64,000 nucleotides of DNA from Marinilabiliaceae bacterium (GCA_016933045.1 JAFGBR010000055.1:1-64000); one strand, 5' to 3'. Counted from the stretch's first letter, positions 28,191-38,683 are shown. The notes: generated from the letters alone by a model not told the origin. Numbers and translations: made by a program.

Positions 28191-31100
28191 ATGAGATTGT
28201 TAATTACACTATCAACAGTTTTTTTAATTTCTGTATTTAGTATAAAATCGCAAATTGTTATTAATGAGTTATCATCTTCAAATTATAACGGATTACATGA
28301 CGAAACCGGTGAGCCTGTTGATTGGATTGAGCTCTATAATTTATCGGAAAATGCTGTAAATATTGGAGGTTTATGTTTGTCCGATGATTCACTAAACTTA
28401 TTAAAATGGCAATTTCCTAATTATTTAATGGGGGGTAACTCTTTTTTAACTATTTGTGCAAGTGACAAAGATTTAGTTGACTTGCCTCTTATTTGGAATA
28501 CGGTTATTAATTGGGGCGACACTCTTAGTTACATAGTACCGACTTCGAATATTGATGATGGCTGGAAAAGTTTGGGTTTCGATGATTATTTATGGAATAA
28601 GGCACCGGGAGGTATAGGTTATGGAGATGGAGACGACTCAACAGTTATAGATACTTGTATATCGGTATTTATACGAAAAGAGTTTGAAGTAGATGACTTG
28701 GGAACGGTTAAGCGTTTAATTATGCATCTCGATTACGATGATGGTTTTGTTGCCTATTTGAATGGAGTTGAAATTGCTCGCAGTTATTTGGGATATAGTG
28801 GAGTTCCGTCTTTATATAACGATTTGGCAGATGGGCATGAAGCAAGTATTTACAAGGGTATGCCGCCCGAGCAGTTTGAAATATATAATGCAACGGGGAT
28901 ACTTGTTCAGGGGACTAATGTATTAGCTATTCAGGTTCATAATAATTATGCTGCTTCGTCCGATTTAACGGCAATTCCTTTTTTAACCATAGGTTATAGT
29001 TCACATTCAGTAAAAACAAAAATACATAAATATTTTAAAGCCGACAGATTGTATTTTCATACCAATTTTAAGCTCAATGATACTGGTGAGGCTTTATATT
29101 TATCTTCTCCTTCGGGTGTTATTATTGATAAAATTGAAGCTTTATCCATGAGTAGAGATGTTTCTTATGGAAGATACCCTGATGGTAATCAGATTAAGGG
29201 TTTTTTTCAAATGCCATCTCCAGGAGAAACAAATAATAATAACCCGATAGTTAAATCGTTAGTTTTTGATAGTGTTAAGTTTTCTCATATAGGAGGATGT
29301 TATCCAAACGGTTTTTATCTCGAATTATTGGCTTCTGATTCGCTCGATCGAATATTTTTTACTACTAATGGAGATGAGCCAACAGAAATGGATATTTTAT
29401 ATACAAATCCAATAAATATTAGTGCTGATACCATAATAAAAGCTCGAATATTTAGAGATGAAGCTTTGCCGGGGGCAATTGTTTCAAATACCTATATTTT
29501 AAGTCGCAAACACAAATTTCCTATTACCTGCCTTTCAACCGATACGGAAAATTTGTGGGACGAACAAACCGGTATTTATGTTGCAGGTTTGAATGCCGAA
29601 GAAGATATGCCTCATTATGGTGCAAACTATTGGGAAGATTGGGAAAAACCGGCTCACTTTGAGATGTTTGATACATTAGGAGAAAAGGTTATTGATCAGA
29701 ATGTTGGTATTAAGATTTATGGTAATTATACCCGTACCCACCCTCAAAAATCATTGGCTCTGTTTGCTCGTAAAAAATATGGACGGGGATCGTTTAATTA
29801 TCCTTTTTTTGCAGATAAGAACATTGATACTTTTGAATCTGTTGTTTTGCGTAATTCAGGACAGGATGGCTCTTATAGCATGTTTCGCGATGGTTTATGT
29901 TCTATTTTGGCTAGCAATATGGATATTGATCGCATTGCGTATCGTCCTACTGCTCATTATTTAAATGGTAAATATTGGGGTATATTAAATATTAGAGAAA
30001 AACACAATGAGCATTTTTTGGCAGATAACCATCTTTTTAATACCGATGATTTAACAGTTTTTAAAAGTGATGAAGTGTTAATGGGAGTAAATACCGACTA
30101 TAAAGAGATGCTATCTTTTATTGAAACAAACAATCTTAACTCGTCCGAAAACTATCAGGTGGTTTTAGATAAGATAGATGTTAATAGTTATATTCAGTAT
30201 CAATTAACCGAAATATATATAGATAACGGTGATTGGCCCGGAAATAACCTTAAGTTTTGGAGGGTAAACACTCCCGATAGTAAATGGCGATGGGTGTTGT
30301 TCGATGCCGATTATACTTTTGGACTTTATTATTGGAATGGTTATACACACAATACGTTAGCCATCGCAACTGATTCAACGAGTACAAAATGGCCTAATCC
30401 CGAATGGTCGACCAGGTTATTCAGGAGGTTACTGACATCATCGAAATTTCGAAATGAATTTATAAACCAATATTGCGACCAGCTTAATACTACTTTTACA
30501 TCAGAAAATATTTTTGAGGTGATTGATTCGCTTCAGAATATGTTTGATGGTGAGATTCAAATGCATTTGCAAAGGTGGGGGTTATCGTACAGCGATTACT
30601 TATATCATATTGGTAAAGTGCGTGAATATGCCAGTTTGCGGCCTGAATATGCCTGGCAACATATAACTGAAACTTTTGGTTTGGGTAATAATAAAGAGGT
30701 TGTTGTTTCTGTAAATGACAATAACATGGGAATGGTTAAAATGCATTCGATGGTAGTTGATCAGCCTTTGTTCACGGGATATTATTATCAAAATGTACCA
30801 ATTCATTTGAAGGCATTGCCTAAGCCTGGGTACAAGTTTGTTAAATGGGAAGGGTCTGTAGTGTCTGCTGATTCATATATAGAATTTGATATGGCTGATG
30901 CTGGTAGTTTTATTGCTGTTTTTGATACAGCTTCGGAAAAAGATATCGATATTGTTATTAATGAAATTAATTATAAGTCGGCTGATAATTTTGATACCGA
31001 AGATTGGATAGAATTGTACAATAACGGATCAGCAACAGTTGATCTGGGAGGATGGAAACTTACAGATTTAAGTTCAGATCCGGCATATTTCTTTCCTAGG

Positions 31101-31727
31101 GGTACAGTTTTGTATCCTGGCGATTATTTAGTTGTTTGTGATGAAATAAGAGAATTTAGAAATTACAGAACCAGTAGGCGAAACTCAATTGGCAATTTTG
31201 AATTTGGATTAAGTAAGAATGGTGATGTAATTCGACTTTATAACAGCAAAGGTGAATTAAAGGACTCTATTGATTACACTTCATACGTTCCATGGCCTGT
31301 TATTGAAAACGAAACAGGAGGAACCATTGAACTTATTCAGCCATATTTGGATAATAGCAAACCTTTAAGTTGGATTATAAATAATAGTAAGGGTACGCCT
31401 GGTGCTCAAAATTTAGGTGTTCATTCATCTGTTTTAAATAGGGTTGGTAAAAATATTGATTTGAATGTGTCATGTTTTCCAAATCCTTTTGTCGATTATA
31501 CAACAATTGAGTTTCGAATTAATAATGATGGACTTGTAATACTTGAAGTGTTAAATATTAATGGACAACACGTGAACGTTTTGGTTAATCAGCATTTAAA
31601 TTCCGATAAATATTATTTCGATTGGGATGGTACAAACTATTCGGGGCAAGTAGTTGAACCTGGAATATATTTTATACGTTGCCAATCGGGAAAAAATTCA
31701 ATTGTTCAAAAGGTGATAAAAAAATAG
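28191..31727 (+). CDS. Secreted CotH-like kinase protein with lamin-tail domains and T9SS sorting domain
   Basis: 1178 residues from the signal peptide start at 28191 (MRLLITLSTVFLISVFSIKS). Domain order: LTD (about 20-90), a galactose-binding-like beta domain (about 110-265, DYDDGFVAYLNGVEIARS), an LTD edge (about 290-350), a chitobiase/FN3-type C-terminal domain (about 360-440, IFFTTNGDEPTEM), a CotH kinase-like domain (about 450-800, KIYGNYTRTHPQKSLALFAR, LNIREKHNEHFL, WVLFDADYTFGLY), a second LTD (about 915-1040) and a T9SS type A ending (CFPNPFVDYTTIEFRI). CotH proteins phosphorylate or otherwise act on surface proteins; the substrate is unknown. A -7-like TATATTTG is at 28147-28154. An in-frame extension to 28053 is not supported. 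Confidence 0.9.
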   Translation: MRLLITLSTVFLISVFSIKSQIVINELSSSNYNGLHDETGEPVDWIELYNLSENAVNIGGLCLSDDSLNLLKWQFPNYLMGGNSFLTICASDKDLVDLPLIWNTVINWGDTLSYIVPTSNIDDGWKSLGFDDYLWNKAPGGIGYGDGDDSTVIDTCISVFIRKEFEVDDLGTVKRLIMHLDYDDGFVAYLNGVEIARSYLGYSGVPSLYNDLADGHEASIYKGMPPEQFEIYNATGILVQGTNVLAIQVHNNYAASSDLTAIPFLTIGYSSHSVKTKIHKYFKADRLYFHTNFKLNDTGEALYLSSPSGVIIDKIEALSMSRDVSYGRYPDGNQIKGFFQMPSPGETNNNNPIVKSLVFDSVKFSHIGGCYPNGFYLELLASDSLDRIFFTTNGDEPTEMDILYTNPINISADTIIKARIFRDEALPGAIVSNTYILSRKHKFPITCLSTDTENLWDEQTGIYVAGLNAEEDMPHYGANYWEDWEKPAHFEMFDTLGEKVIDQNVGIKIYGNYTRTHPQKSLALFARKKYGRGSFNYPFFADKNIDTFESVVLRNSGQDGSYSMFRDGLCSILASNMDIDRIAYRPTAHYLNGKYWGILNIREKHNEHFLADNHLFNTDDLTVFKSDEVLMGVNTDYKEMLSFIETNNLNSSENYQVVLDKIDVNSYIQYQLTEIYIDNGDWPGNNLKFWRVNTPDSKWRWVLFDADYTFGLYYWNGYTHNTLAIATDSTSTKWPNPEWSTRLFRRLLTSSKFRNEFINQYCDQLNTTFTSENIFEVIDSLQNMFDGEIQMHLQRWGLSYSDYLYHIGKVREYASLRPEYAWQHITETFGLGNNKEVVVSVNDNNMGMVKMHSMVVDQPLFTGYYYQNVPIHLKALPKPGYKFVKWEGSVVSADSYIEFDMADAGSFIAVFDTASEKDIDIVINEINYKSADNFDTEDWIELYNNGSATVDLGGWKLTDLSSDPAYFFPRGTVLYPGDYLVVCDEIREFRNYRTSRRNSIGNFEFGLSKNGDVIRLYNSKGELKDSIDYTSYVPWPVIENETGGTIELIQPYLDNSKPLSWIINNSKGTPGAQNLGVHSSVLNRVGKNIDLNVSCFPNPFVDYTTIEFRINNDGLVILEVLNINGQHVNVLVNQHLNSDKYYFDWDGTNYSGQVVEPGIYFIRCQSGKNSIVQKVIKK

Positions 31728-31924
31728 AAGATTGTGGTATTTAATGTATGAAGCGAGCTACGAGTAATTAATTTGCACATGGTGTAAAGATTATTACATT
31801 AGTTGCATTTGTTTTTATAGTAATTAAAATATTAACATAAATATCCATTAGCCTTTGGTTCATAAAATACAATGAGTATTATTTGTGGATGTTCCACAAG
31901 GTTAATTAGTTAAATTATATTTTT

Positions 31925-32692
31925 GTGAACTACATAGTTACATTTTTAGGAACCGGAACATCGTTGGGAGTTCCTATGATAGGCTGTAATTGTATTGTTT
32001 GTTCCAGTAACAACCCTAAAGATGCACGTTTGCGATCGTCGGTGTTGATCGAAACAGGGGGGAAGCGAATTTTGATTGATGCAGGGCCCGATTTTAGACA
32101 GCAAATGCTTAATTATAAGGTTACTGACTTAGATGCAATATTATTAACTCATGAACATTCCGATCATGTTTCGGGCTTGGATGATGTGCGATCTATTAAT
32201 TGGATTCATGGTAAACCTATACCTATCTATGGTGAACAAAGAGTTCTGGATGATGTGAAAACCCGGTTTTATTATGCATTTACCGAAAAAAAATATCCCG
32301 GTGTTCCTAAATATGATTTAAACCCGATAGATGAAAAACCATTTTCTATTTATGATATAGATATTTTTCCAATAAGGGTGTTTCATCATAAATTAGCAGT
32401 CTTAGGATTTAGAATTGGTGACTTTGTTTATATTACAGATGCGAGTCGTATTGAGCAGGTGGAAAAAGAAAAAATGAAAGGAGCAAAACACTTAGTAATA
32501 AATGGACTTCGTTTCGAAGAGCATATTTCGCATTATACCCTTCCACAGGCTATTGAAGTAATAAAATGTGTTCAGCCCGAAACAGCGTGGATTACTCATA
32601 TCAGTCATCAGCTGGGGTTACACGACGAGATTGAATCACAACTTCCCGATAATATTCATTTGGCTTATGATGGTTTGTTACTCGAATGGTGA
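31925..32692 (+). CDS. MBL-fold metallo-hydrolase (PhnP-like)
   Basis: 255 residues with a metallo-beta-lactamase fold. The zinc motif THEHSDH is at residues 75-81, further ligands are in VFHHKLAVLGFRI and ITHISHQLGLHDE, and an N-terminal Cys pair CNCIVC (21-26) is like the structural zinc site of the PhnP phosphodiesterases. Probable role is hydrolysis of a cyclic phosphodiester, substrate unknown. It starts with GTG at 31925 and has no upstream ATG in frame. The 3' end overlaps the convergent transporter gene by 28 nt. Confidence 0.88.
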   Translation: MNYIVTFLGTGTSLGVPMIGCNCIVCSSNNPKDARLRSSVLIETGGKRILIDAGPDFRQQMLNYKVTDLDAILLTHEHSDHVSGLDDVRSINWIHGKPIPIYGEQRVLDDVKTRFYYAFTEKKYPGVPKYDLNPIDEKPFSIYDIDIFPIRVFHHKLAVLGFRIGDFVYITDASRIEQVEKEKMKGAKHLVINGLRFEEHISHYTLPQAIEVIKCVQPETAWITHISHQLGLHDEIESQLPDNIHLAYDGLLLEW

Positions 32693-33864
32693 GATAGATG
32701 ACCTAATGACTTTAGGAATAAAAGGATACTTGATCCGGTTATAAGCATAAAAAAGAGTCCGGTAAATAAAAAAGCACCCGACATGCTAAATTTATCAGAT
32801 ATCCATCCGAATAAAGGGCCAATAACAGCAAACAGAGCTCTGATAATAAGACTACGAATACTTAATACAGTAGCTCTAATATCGGATGTAGTGGTTCGAT
32901 TAACAAAATCTTTAAGAACCGGAGTAGCTATGCCTCTCGAAAAATAAAAGAGTATAAAAACTACTACAATAAAAGCCGATTCAAAAAAGCCTGTTATAAT
33001 AAAACTGCCGGTTAAGATTATTGTTGTTAACCAAACAATGGTTTTGTGTTTTAAGTTTCGTTCAATTTTGTAAGCAAATAATGTTGTGGTTCCGACAATA
33101 AGGTTGAGTATCATAGATGTAAAACCTATTTTGTACTCCGAAAAATTTATATTTGCTAAATATAACTGTATAACCCAAGCCATCGTTAGTGTAGCAGCCC
33201 CAATAACAGATGAATAAACGAGTATCCATCGCAGGCTTTTGTTTTTTACCAATGAATAATTTACAATTTTTAAAATATCTTTTAATCCAACATTTTGTGT
33301 GTTCTTTTGTAAAGGAGGTTCAACAAGCAATATTGCTGCCGGGATTGCAATAAATGCAATGCCAGTTTGAAAATAGAAGGGAAATCGTAAACTTACCTCT
33401 GCCAGTATTCCACCAAGTAAACCAGCCAATGCCTCTGAATAATTGCCAATTGAGAAATTTCGCCCTTCGTATTTTACATATTCTTTTTCTTTGCCAGTAT
33501 TTTTTAATGAGTCGTATAACAATGCAGAGTCGGCTCCCGATATACAGCTCATTCCAACACCAAGTGTTGTTTCGGCTATTAAAAATGCCCAATAACCAGT
33601 ATATGCTGAATAAATAGCAAAGCCAATGGTACCTAAAACACTTCCAATAATTAGTGTTTTTCGACGTCCAATTACATCGGCCAGATAGCCCGATGGGATT
33701 TCAAAAACGACAATGGATATGGAATAAAATGCTTTTAGTTGAAAAGATTCTTCAACTGAAAAACCTAAATCGGAATAGAATAACATCAAAATGGGCACTG
33801 TAAGCATGAACCATTTGGCTATTTTAATAATATTTAGTTTGATGATGTTATGATGTATATTCAC
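32665..33864 (-). CDS. MFS transporter
   Basis: A 399-residue major facilitator protein with about 12 hydrophobic segments. The loop 2-3 signature is present as SGYLADVIGRRKTLIIGSVLG (about 58-78), and a second half-repeat lies around ISDKFSMSGAFLF. Substrate is unknown; proteins of this subgroup are often annotated as drug or metabolite exporters. It stands alone and converges on the metallo-hydrolase gene. Confidence 0.88.
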   Translation of the reverse strand: MNIHHNIIKLNIIKIAKWFMLTVPILMLFYSDLGFSVEESFQLKAFYSISIVVFEIPSGYLADVIGRRKTLIIGSVLGTIGFAIYSAYTGYWAFLIAETTLGVGMSCISGADSALLYDSLKNTGKEKEYVKYEGRNFSIGNYSEALAGLLGGILAEVSLRFPFYFQTGIAFIAIPAAILLVEPPLQKNTQNVGLKDILKIVNYSLVKNKSLRWILVYSSVIGAATLTMAWVIQLYLANINFSEYKIGFTSMILNLIVGTTTLFAYKIERNLKHKTIVWLTTIILTGSFIITGFFESAFIVVVFILFYFSRGIATPVLKDFVNRTTTSDIRATVLSIRSLIIRALFAVIGPLFGWISDKFSMSGAFLFTGLFFMLITGSSILLFLKSLGHLSHHSSNKPS

Positions 33865-34050
33865 TTTATATTATTAGTTTGTTGCAAAAATAAGCGGATT
33901 TGAAATATTGGCAAATAATATCTTATGGTGTTAAGTATTTGATGTTGTGTTGAAAAACTAATATTTGTTATATATTTACTTAATTTTTTTAACAGAAACC
34001 TAATGAGCTGTTTTTTAATTATTACAGCCATATTATTAATTTAAAAACCC

Positions 34051-35883
34051 TTGAATATGAAAATTCTCTCACTACTAGTTATGTTATTTTGCATATCTTA
34101 TGGTTCTTTTGGCCAGTTTTCAGGTAGTTTTAATGTTGGCTCTGGTGCAGGTAATGATTATGCAACTCTTTCGGATGCATTTGATGCTTTGAAAACCAAT
34201 GGAATAAACGGACCTGTGATTATTAATATTATTGAAGATCTTAATCAGCAGGCTGTTATTCCTAAAATTAATGGTAGTAGTAAAAAAAATACTATTACAT
34301 TAACTTCTCTTTTTAACAATCGAAAGAAATTGACTTGGGATGCATCGTCTGTGGCTGATAACTATATTTTAAAATTAGATAGTTGTTCAGATATTATTAT
34401 AAAAAATTTAGCTTTTGAGCCTTTAAATATAAATATTTACGGATCAGCCTTGGTTTTGAATGGTATTAAAGAAAACATTACTATTGATAGTTGTTTTTTT
34501 TATCGATCAAACACTTATGGAGCTGCTATAGCTATTAATGCTCCGGGTTTAGATAGTGTTTTTGTAGTTAATAATAAATTTGAAAATGGTGCAGTAGCCC
34601 TTACTGTAAATGGATCAACCGGTTTTAATGTTGACCACTTAATAGTTAAAGATAATTATTTTTTAAATCAGTCGGGATATTCTATTTATATGGCTAAAAC
34701 TGCTTATTGTAATATTGCGGATAATAAGTTTGAGAGTACCATGTTTTTTAATTCTAAGAGTGGTATTCTGGCTTCAAATGCTTATTATTATAATATTGAA
34801 AGAAATAAATTTTTTTTTAAAAATGGAAAAGGTTTGATATTACGATATTGTGGAATTGATACTTCTTATCTGGTTAATAATATTGTATATATAGAGGGAT
34901 CAAAAAATCATGGTGATGATATTGCAGTGGAGTTTGAAAATGGGGCAAAGCAGTTTGTTTTGCATAATAGTTTTGTAGTTGGAGATAGTGCTTTGGAATC
35001 ATCAGCAGCTTTGGCTTTTCCTGTTGCATCCGGTACTGGTACGAATAATACAATTGAAAATAATAATATTGTTAATTTTTCTGGCGGTTATGCGGTTAAA
35101 GTTATCGACCAGGATGCTAATAGTATTATTTCATGTGATTATAATAACCTTTTTGTAACCAGTGATGCTTTTGCAATTTATCATACTGACACTTTAAAAA
35201 CGATGGCACAATGGCTTAGTAGTTCGCCTTTTGATGATAATTCTGTTTCTATTGATCCATTGTTTAGTGATTTATACAATGATTTTTATATTTATTGTGC
35301 TACTGAATTGCAAGGTATAGATAATAAGATTCCGATGGTTGAGAGAGATTTTAGCGGATATTTGCGAATGGAAAAACCAACCATTGGGCATATTGAGCAT
35401 CGATTACCTGAGTTGTTGCCTTTAGATACAGTTAAGGTTTGCTTGGGTGAAACTGAGTTATTGGCTGCATCTGGTGGTTATTATGTTTGGAATTACATTT
35501 GGTCTGATGGAGATCATTCACAATTTAATCAAGCCGAAACTGAGGGATGGCTTGTTGTAGATGCAAATCATTATTGTGGTACAAAAACTGATTCGGTTTA
35601 TGTTTCGGTAATTGATTGTTCAGTTGGTATTGTTAATAATAATGAATCTTCAGTTATTAAAGTGTTTCCTAATCCTGTTGCAGAAAGTATTAAACTTACA
35701 TTGCCTGGTGTTGGTAGTGCAAATGTTGATATTTTATCACTCTCGGGAGATAAAGTATATACTACAAACCTGGTAGGTGAATTGGAGTATTTAATTGATA
35801 TTGCAAAATTGCAACAGGGAGTGTATATCCTCAAAGTAAATTATGGTGATGAAGCATTTTCGATAAAAATTTTAAAGGAGTAA
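34051..35883 (+). CDS. Secreted parallel beta-helix protein with T9SS sorting domain
   Basis: 610 residues with a signal peptide ending at about 22 (YGSFGQ). Residues 30-420 form a right-handed parallel beta-helix, seen as regular short repeats such as VFVVNNKFENGAVALTVNGS, HLIVKDNYFLNQSGYSIYM and YNIERNKFFFKNGKG. About 465-525 is a small beta domain with paired Cys (DTVKVCLGETELLAASGGYYVW), and 535-610 a T9SS type A domain (VFPNPVAESIKLTLPG to the end). Beta-helix proteins of this kind bind or cleave polysaccharides, but no catalytic motif could be assigned. Confidence 0.88.
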   Translation: MNMKILSLLVMLFCISYGSFGQFSGSFNVGSGAGNDYATLSDAFDALKTNGINGPVIINIIEDLNQQAVIPKINGSSKKNTITLTSLFNNRKKLTWDASSVADNYILKLDSCSDIIIKNLAFEPLNINIYGSALVLNGIKENITIDSCFFYRSNTYGAAIAINAPGLDSVFVVNNKFENGAVALTVNGSTGFNVDHLIVKDNYFLNQSGYSIYMAKTAYCNIADNKFESTMFFNSKSGILASNAYYYNIERNKFFFKNGKGLILRYCGIDTSYLVNNIVYIEGSKNHGDDIAVEFENGAKQFVLHNSFVVGDSALESSAALAFPVASGTGTNNTIENNNIVNFSGGYAVKVIDQDANSIISCDYNNLFVTSDAFAIYHTDTLKTMAQWLSSSPFDDNSVSIDPLFSDLYNDFYIYCATELQGIDNKIPMVERDFSGYLRMEKPTIGHIEHRLPELLPLDTVKVCLGETELLAASGGYYVWNYIWSDGDHSQFNQAETEGWLVVDANHYCGTKTDSVYVSVIDCSVGIVNNNESSVIKVFPNPVAESIKLTLPGVGSANVDILSLSGDKVYTTNLVGELEYLIDIAKLQQGVYILKVNYGDEAFSIKILKE

Positions 35884-35902
35884 AGTACATGTATCGTATA
35901 TT

Positions 35903-35935
35903 AAAGCCTGCACTATGTAAATGCAGGCTTTTTTT
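35903..35935 (+). terminator. Terminator after the beta-helix gene
   Basis: A perfect 10-bp stem (AAAGCCTGCA at 35903-35912, TGCAGGCTTT at 35922-35931) runs into a T tract, 20 nt after the stop codon. Confidence 0.9.
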
Positions 35936-35986
35936 AGCTTCAATTTTTATTAATTTTGCTCTCGATTAATAAAATACAAAAACAAG

Positions 35987-37921
35987 ATGAGACGTTTTTT
36001 TACAAAGAGTATATATATTAATGAATACTTGTTGCCAATTTATCATTTTGCAAGTGTAATGGTTATTTATTCCATTTGCAGGGTATTATTTTTTGCATTT
36101 AATGCGCCAATGTTTCCAAATGTTACCTTCGGTAGCTTTGGAATGATTATGATAGGTGGTTTAAAGTTCGATGTTAGTGCGTTGATATATCTTAATCTTC
36201 TTTATATACTATTTTCTTTAATTCCAACTCCCTGGAATCATAAAAAAGGGTATCGTGCTTTTTTAAAAGTTATTTTCTTATTTTTTAATTCGGTAGGTAT
36301 TGCACTAAATGTAATTGATTTTAAATATTACCCTTTTATTATGAAACGCACAACATCGAATATTGGTGATGTTTTAAAAAATGAGGATAATATGTGGGTT
36401 TTGGCCGGACAGTTTTTGATCGATTATTGGTATTTGTTTTTAATATGGATAGCACTGGTTGTTATGTTATTGTTTTTATACGATAGGGTTAAAGCTGTTC
36501 AAACAACGTTTAAACGAAAATGGCTTATGTATCCGACAGGTCTTTTTGTACTTACTGTATTTATTACATTGGGAATTATTGGTATAAGGGGAGGGTGGCG
36601 TCATAGTACTCGTCCAATTACTTTAAGTAATGCGGGCGATTATGTTAAATCGCCCGAAGAGACAGCTATTGTTTTGAACACACCATTTAGTGTGATTCGT
36701 ACTATTGGTAAAAAGTCGTTTGTAAAAATGAATTATTTCGAATCGAATGAAAAGATGGAGTCATTTTTTACACCGGTTGTTATACCTTCTGATTCGGCAA
36801 CAATAACCAATAAAAATGTTATTGTTTTAATATTAGAGAGCTTTAGCAGGGAACATTTTGGTTGTTTTAACGATTCATTAGGTGGTAAATTATATAAGGG
36901 ATATACACCATTTTTGGATTCTTTGGCAGGAGAGAGCCTTATATTTTCCAATGCGTATGCCAATGGTCGTAAATCTATTGATGCAATGCCATCTGTTACT
37001 GCCAGTTTACCTGCATTGGTTTTGCCTTATGTAATATCAGAGTATTCATCTAATAAAGTTAACAGTTTTGCGAATCTGTTGGGAAAATATGGTTATGAGT
37101 CAGCCTTTTGGCATGGGGCACCAAATGGTTCAATGGGTTTTTCGGCATTTGCCAATATGGTAGGATTTAATCATTATATGGGAAAAGATGAGTTTAACGA
37201 CGATAGTTGTTTCGATGGAATTTGGGGTATATGGGATGAACCATTTTTGCAATTTGTGGCAAATAATGTTGGAAAAAATAAACAGCCATTTGTAAATGTG
37301 TTTTTTTCTTTATCATCTCACCATCCATATAAAGTGCCAGAACAGTATAATGGTGTATTTCCCGAAGGCGATGTGCCATTACATAAATGCGTAGGGTATA
37401 CCGATAATGCTTTACGAAAGTTTTTTCAAACAGCATCGAAATATGAATGGTTTAAAAATACTTTGTTTGTTATTACAGCCGATCATAGCACATTTCCAGT
37501 ACATGATGAGTATAAAACAAATATCAATGCTTTTGCTATCCCTTTGATTTTTTATACTCCCGATGGATCATTAAAAGGTGTTGATAACAGACTTGCTCAA
37601 CAAATTGATATTTTACCTACTGTTTTGAGTTATTTGGATTATCCCCGATGCTACATTTCATTTGGTAATAATTTACTTGATAAAGAAAATAATACCTATG
37701 TGCTGAATTATGTTGGAGGTAATTATCAGTTTATGATGAATAACCTAGTAATATATTTTGATGGTAAAAAGGTTAGTGGCGTGTATAATTTTAAAAGAGA
37801 CCCTTATTTGAAAAATGATATTCAAAAAGATGTAGATTTTTCATTTGAACTTTTAAAATTGAAAGCTGTATTGCAACAGTATAATAATAGGATGATAGAA
37901 AATGATTTAGTATGTAAGTAG
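35987..37921 (+). CDS. LTA synthase / phosphoglycerol transferase family sulfatase-like membrane protein
   Basis: 644 residues: five membrane helices in the first 205 residues, then an extracytoplasmic alkaline-phosphatase/sulfatase-fold domain (about 275-600). The nucleophile region is VLILESFSREHFGC, and metal ligands are suggested by FWHGAPNGSMGF, SLSSHHPYKVPEQY and FVITADHSTFP. In Gram-positives this family polymerises lipoteichoic acid; in Bacteroidota related proteins transfer phosphoglycerol or phosphoethanolamine to surface glycans, which is the likeliest role here. A -7-like TAATTTTG at 35951-35958 precedes it. Confidence 0.88.
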   Translation: MRRFFTKSIYINEYLLPIYHFASVMVIYSICRVLFFAFNAPMFPNVTFGSFGMIMIGGLKFDVSALIYLNLLYILFSLIPTPWNHKKGYRAFLKVIFLFFNSVGIALNVIDFKYYPFIMKRTTSNIGDVLKNEDNMWVLAGQFLIDYWYLFLIWIALVVMLLFLYDRVKAVQTTFKRKWLMYPTGLFVLTVFITLGIIGIRGGWRHSTRPITLSNAGDYVKSPEETAIVLNTPFSVIRTIGKKSFVKMNYFESNEKMESFFTPVVIPSDSATITNKNVIVLILESFSREHFGCFNDSLGGKLYKGYTPFLDSLAGESLIFSNAYANGRKSIDAMPSVTASLPALVLPYVISEYSSNKVNSFANLLGKYGYESAFWHGAPNGSMGFSAFANMVGFNHYMGKDEFNDDSCFDGIWGIWDEPFLQFVANNVGKNKQPFVNVFFSLSSHHPYKVPEQYNGVFPEGDVPLHKCVGYTDNALRKFFQTASKYEWFKNTLFVITADHSTFPVHDEYKTNINAFAIPLIFYTPDGSLKGVDNRLAQQIDILPTVLSYLDYPRCYISFGNNLLDKENNTYVLNYVGGNYQFMMNNLVIYFDGKKVSGVYNFKRDPYLKNDIQKDVDFSFELLKLKAVLQQYNNRMIENDLVCK

Positions 37922-38071
37922 TAGTGGTAATTGATGTCTCTGGCAGGTAATTATTTTCTTACATTATGTAACTTAATTTCACACTAGATAGGAACTTGGA
38001 ACTGTTATATATTTAATGGATATTAAATATTTAAATTTTTTCTTGGATATACATTTAAGATATTTTTTTAA

Positions 38072-38668
38072 ATGATTGAGCTTAATAATGTAACTCTTTA
38101 TTTTGGACAGAATAAGGTGTTTGATGATCTGTCAGTTTCAATACCCAAAGGAGCAAGGTGTTGTATTTCAGGAGCATCGGGTAAAGGAAAGTCAACTCTT
38201 TTGAAGATTATACAAGGTTTTGTTAAGCCTCAATTGGGAAATGTTATAATAAATGATGAGGTTTTATCATCAAAAACAATTTCATCTATCCGGAATAATA
38301 TTTCGTGGGTACCTCAAAATATTGATTTACCTGTTGAGTCGGGTATTGAGTTGATGAACCTACTTAAATTGACATCGAGCGATAAGAAACTTATTGGTTT
38401 TTTTATTGAGAAATTGGGGTTGAATAGTGATATTTTGGAACAGTCGTTTAAGGAGGTTAGTGGTGGTCAAAAGCAGCGTATCGTTTTAGCAATTTGTATG
38501 GCTAAACAAAAGCCAATATTGATTTTAGATGAGCCAACCAGTTCGCTCGATGATTTATCAATTTCTTTTTTAATAAACCTTGTAAATTCGTTGGATAAGG
38601 TTACTGTTGTTTCTACTTCTCATAACGATAAATGGGTTAAAAGTGCAACCCAGATAATCAAACTTTAA
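38072..38668 (+). CDS. fetA: ABC transporter ATP-binding protein (FetA/YbbL-like)
   Basis: A 198-residue ATPase subunit. Walker A GASGKGKST at residues 34-42, signature SGGQKQR near 133-139, and Walker B ILILDEPTSSLD. It is short and paired with a UPF0014 permease 6 nt downstream, the arrangement of E. coli FetAB (YbbLM), which exports iron and helps resist oxidative stress. Substrate by family resemblance only. Confidence 0.85.
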   Translation: MIELNNVTLYFGQNKVFDDLSVSIPKGARCCISGASGKGKSTLLKIIQGFVKPQLGNVIINDEVLSSKTISSIRNNISWVPQNIDLPVESGIELMNLLKLTSSDKKLIGFFIEKLGLNSDILEQSFKEVSGGQKQRIVLAICMAKQKPILILDEPTSSLDDLSISFLINLVNSLDKVTVVSTSHNDKWVKSATQIIKL

Positions 38669-38683
38669 AGGTAAATGATTATT

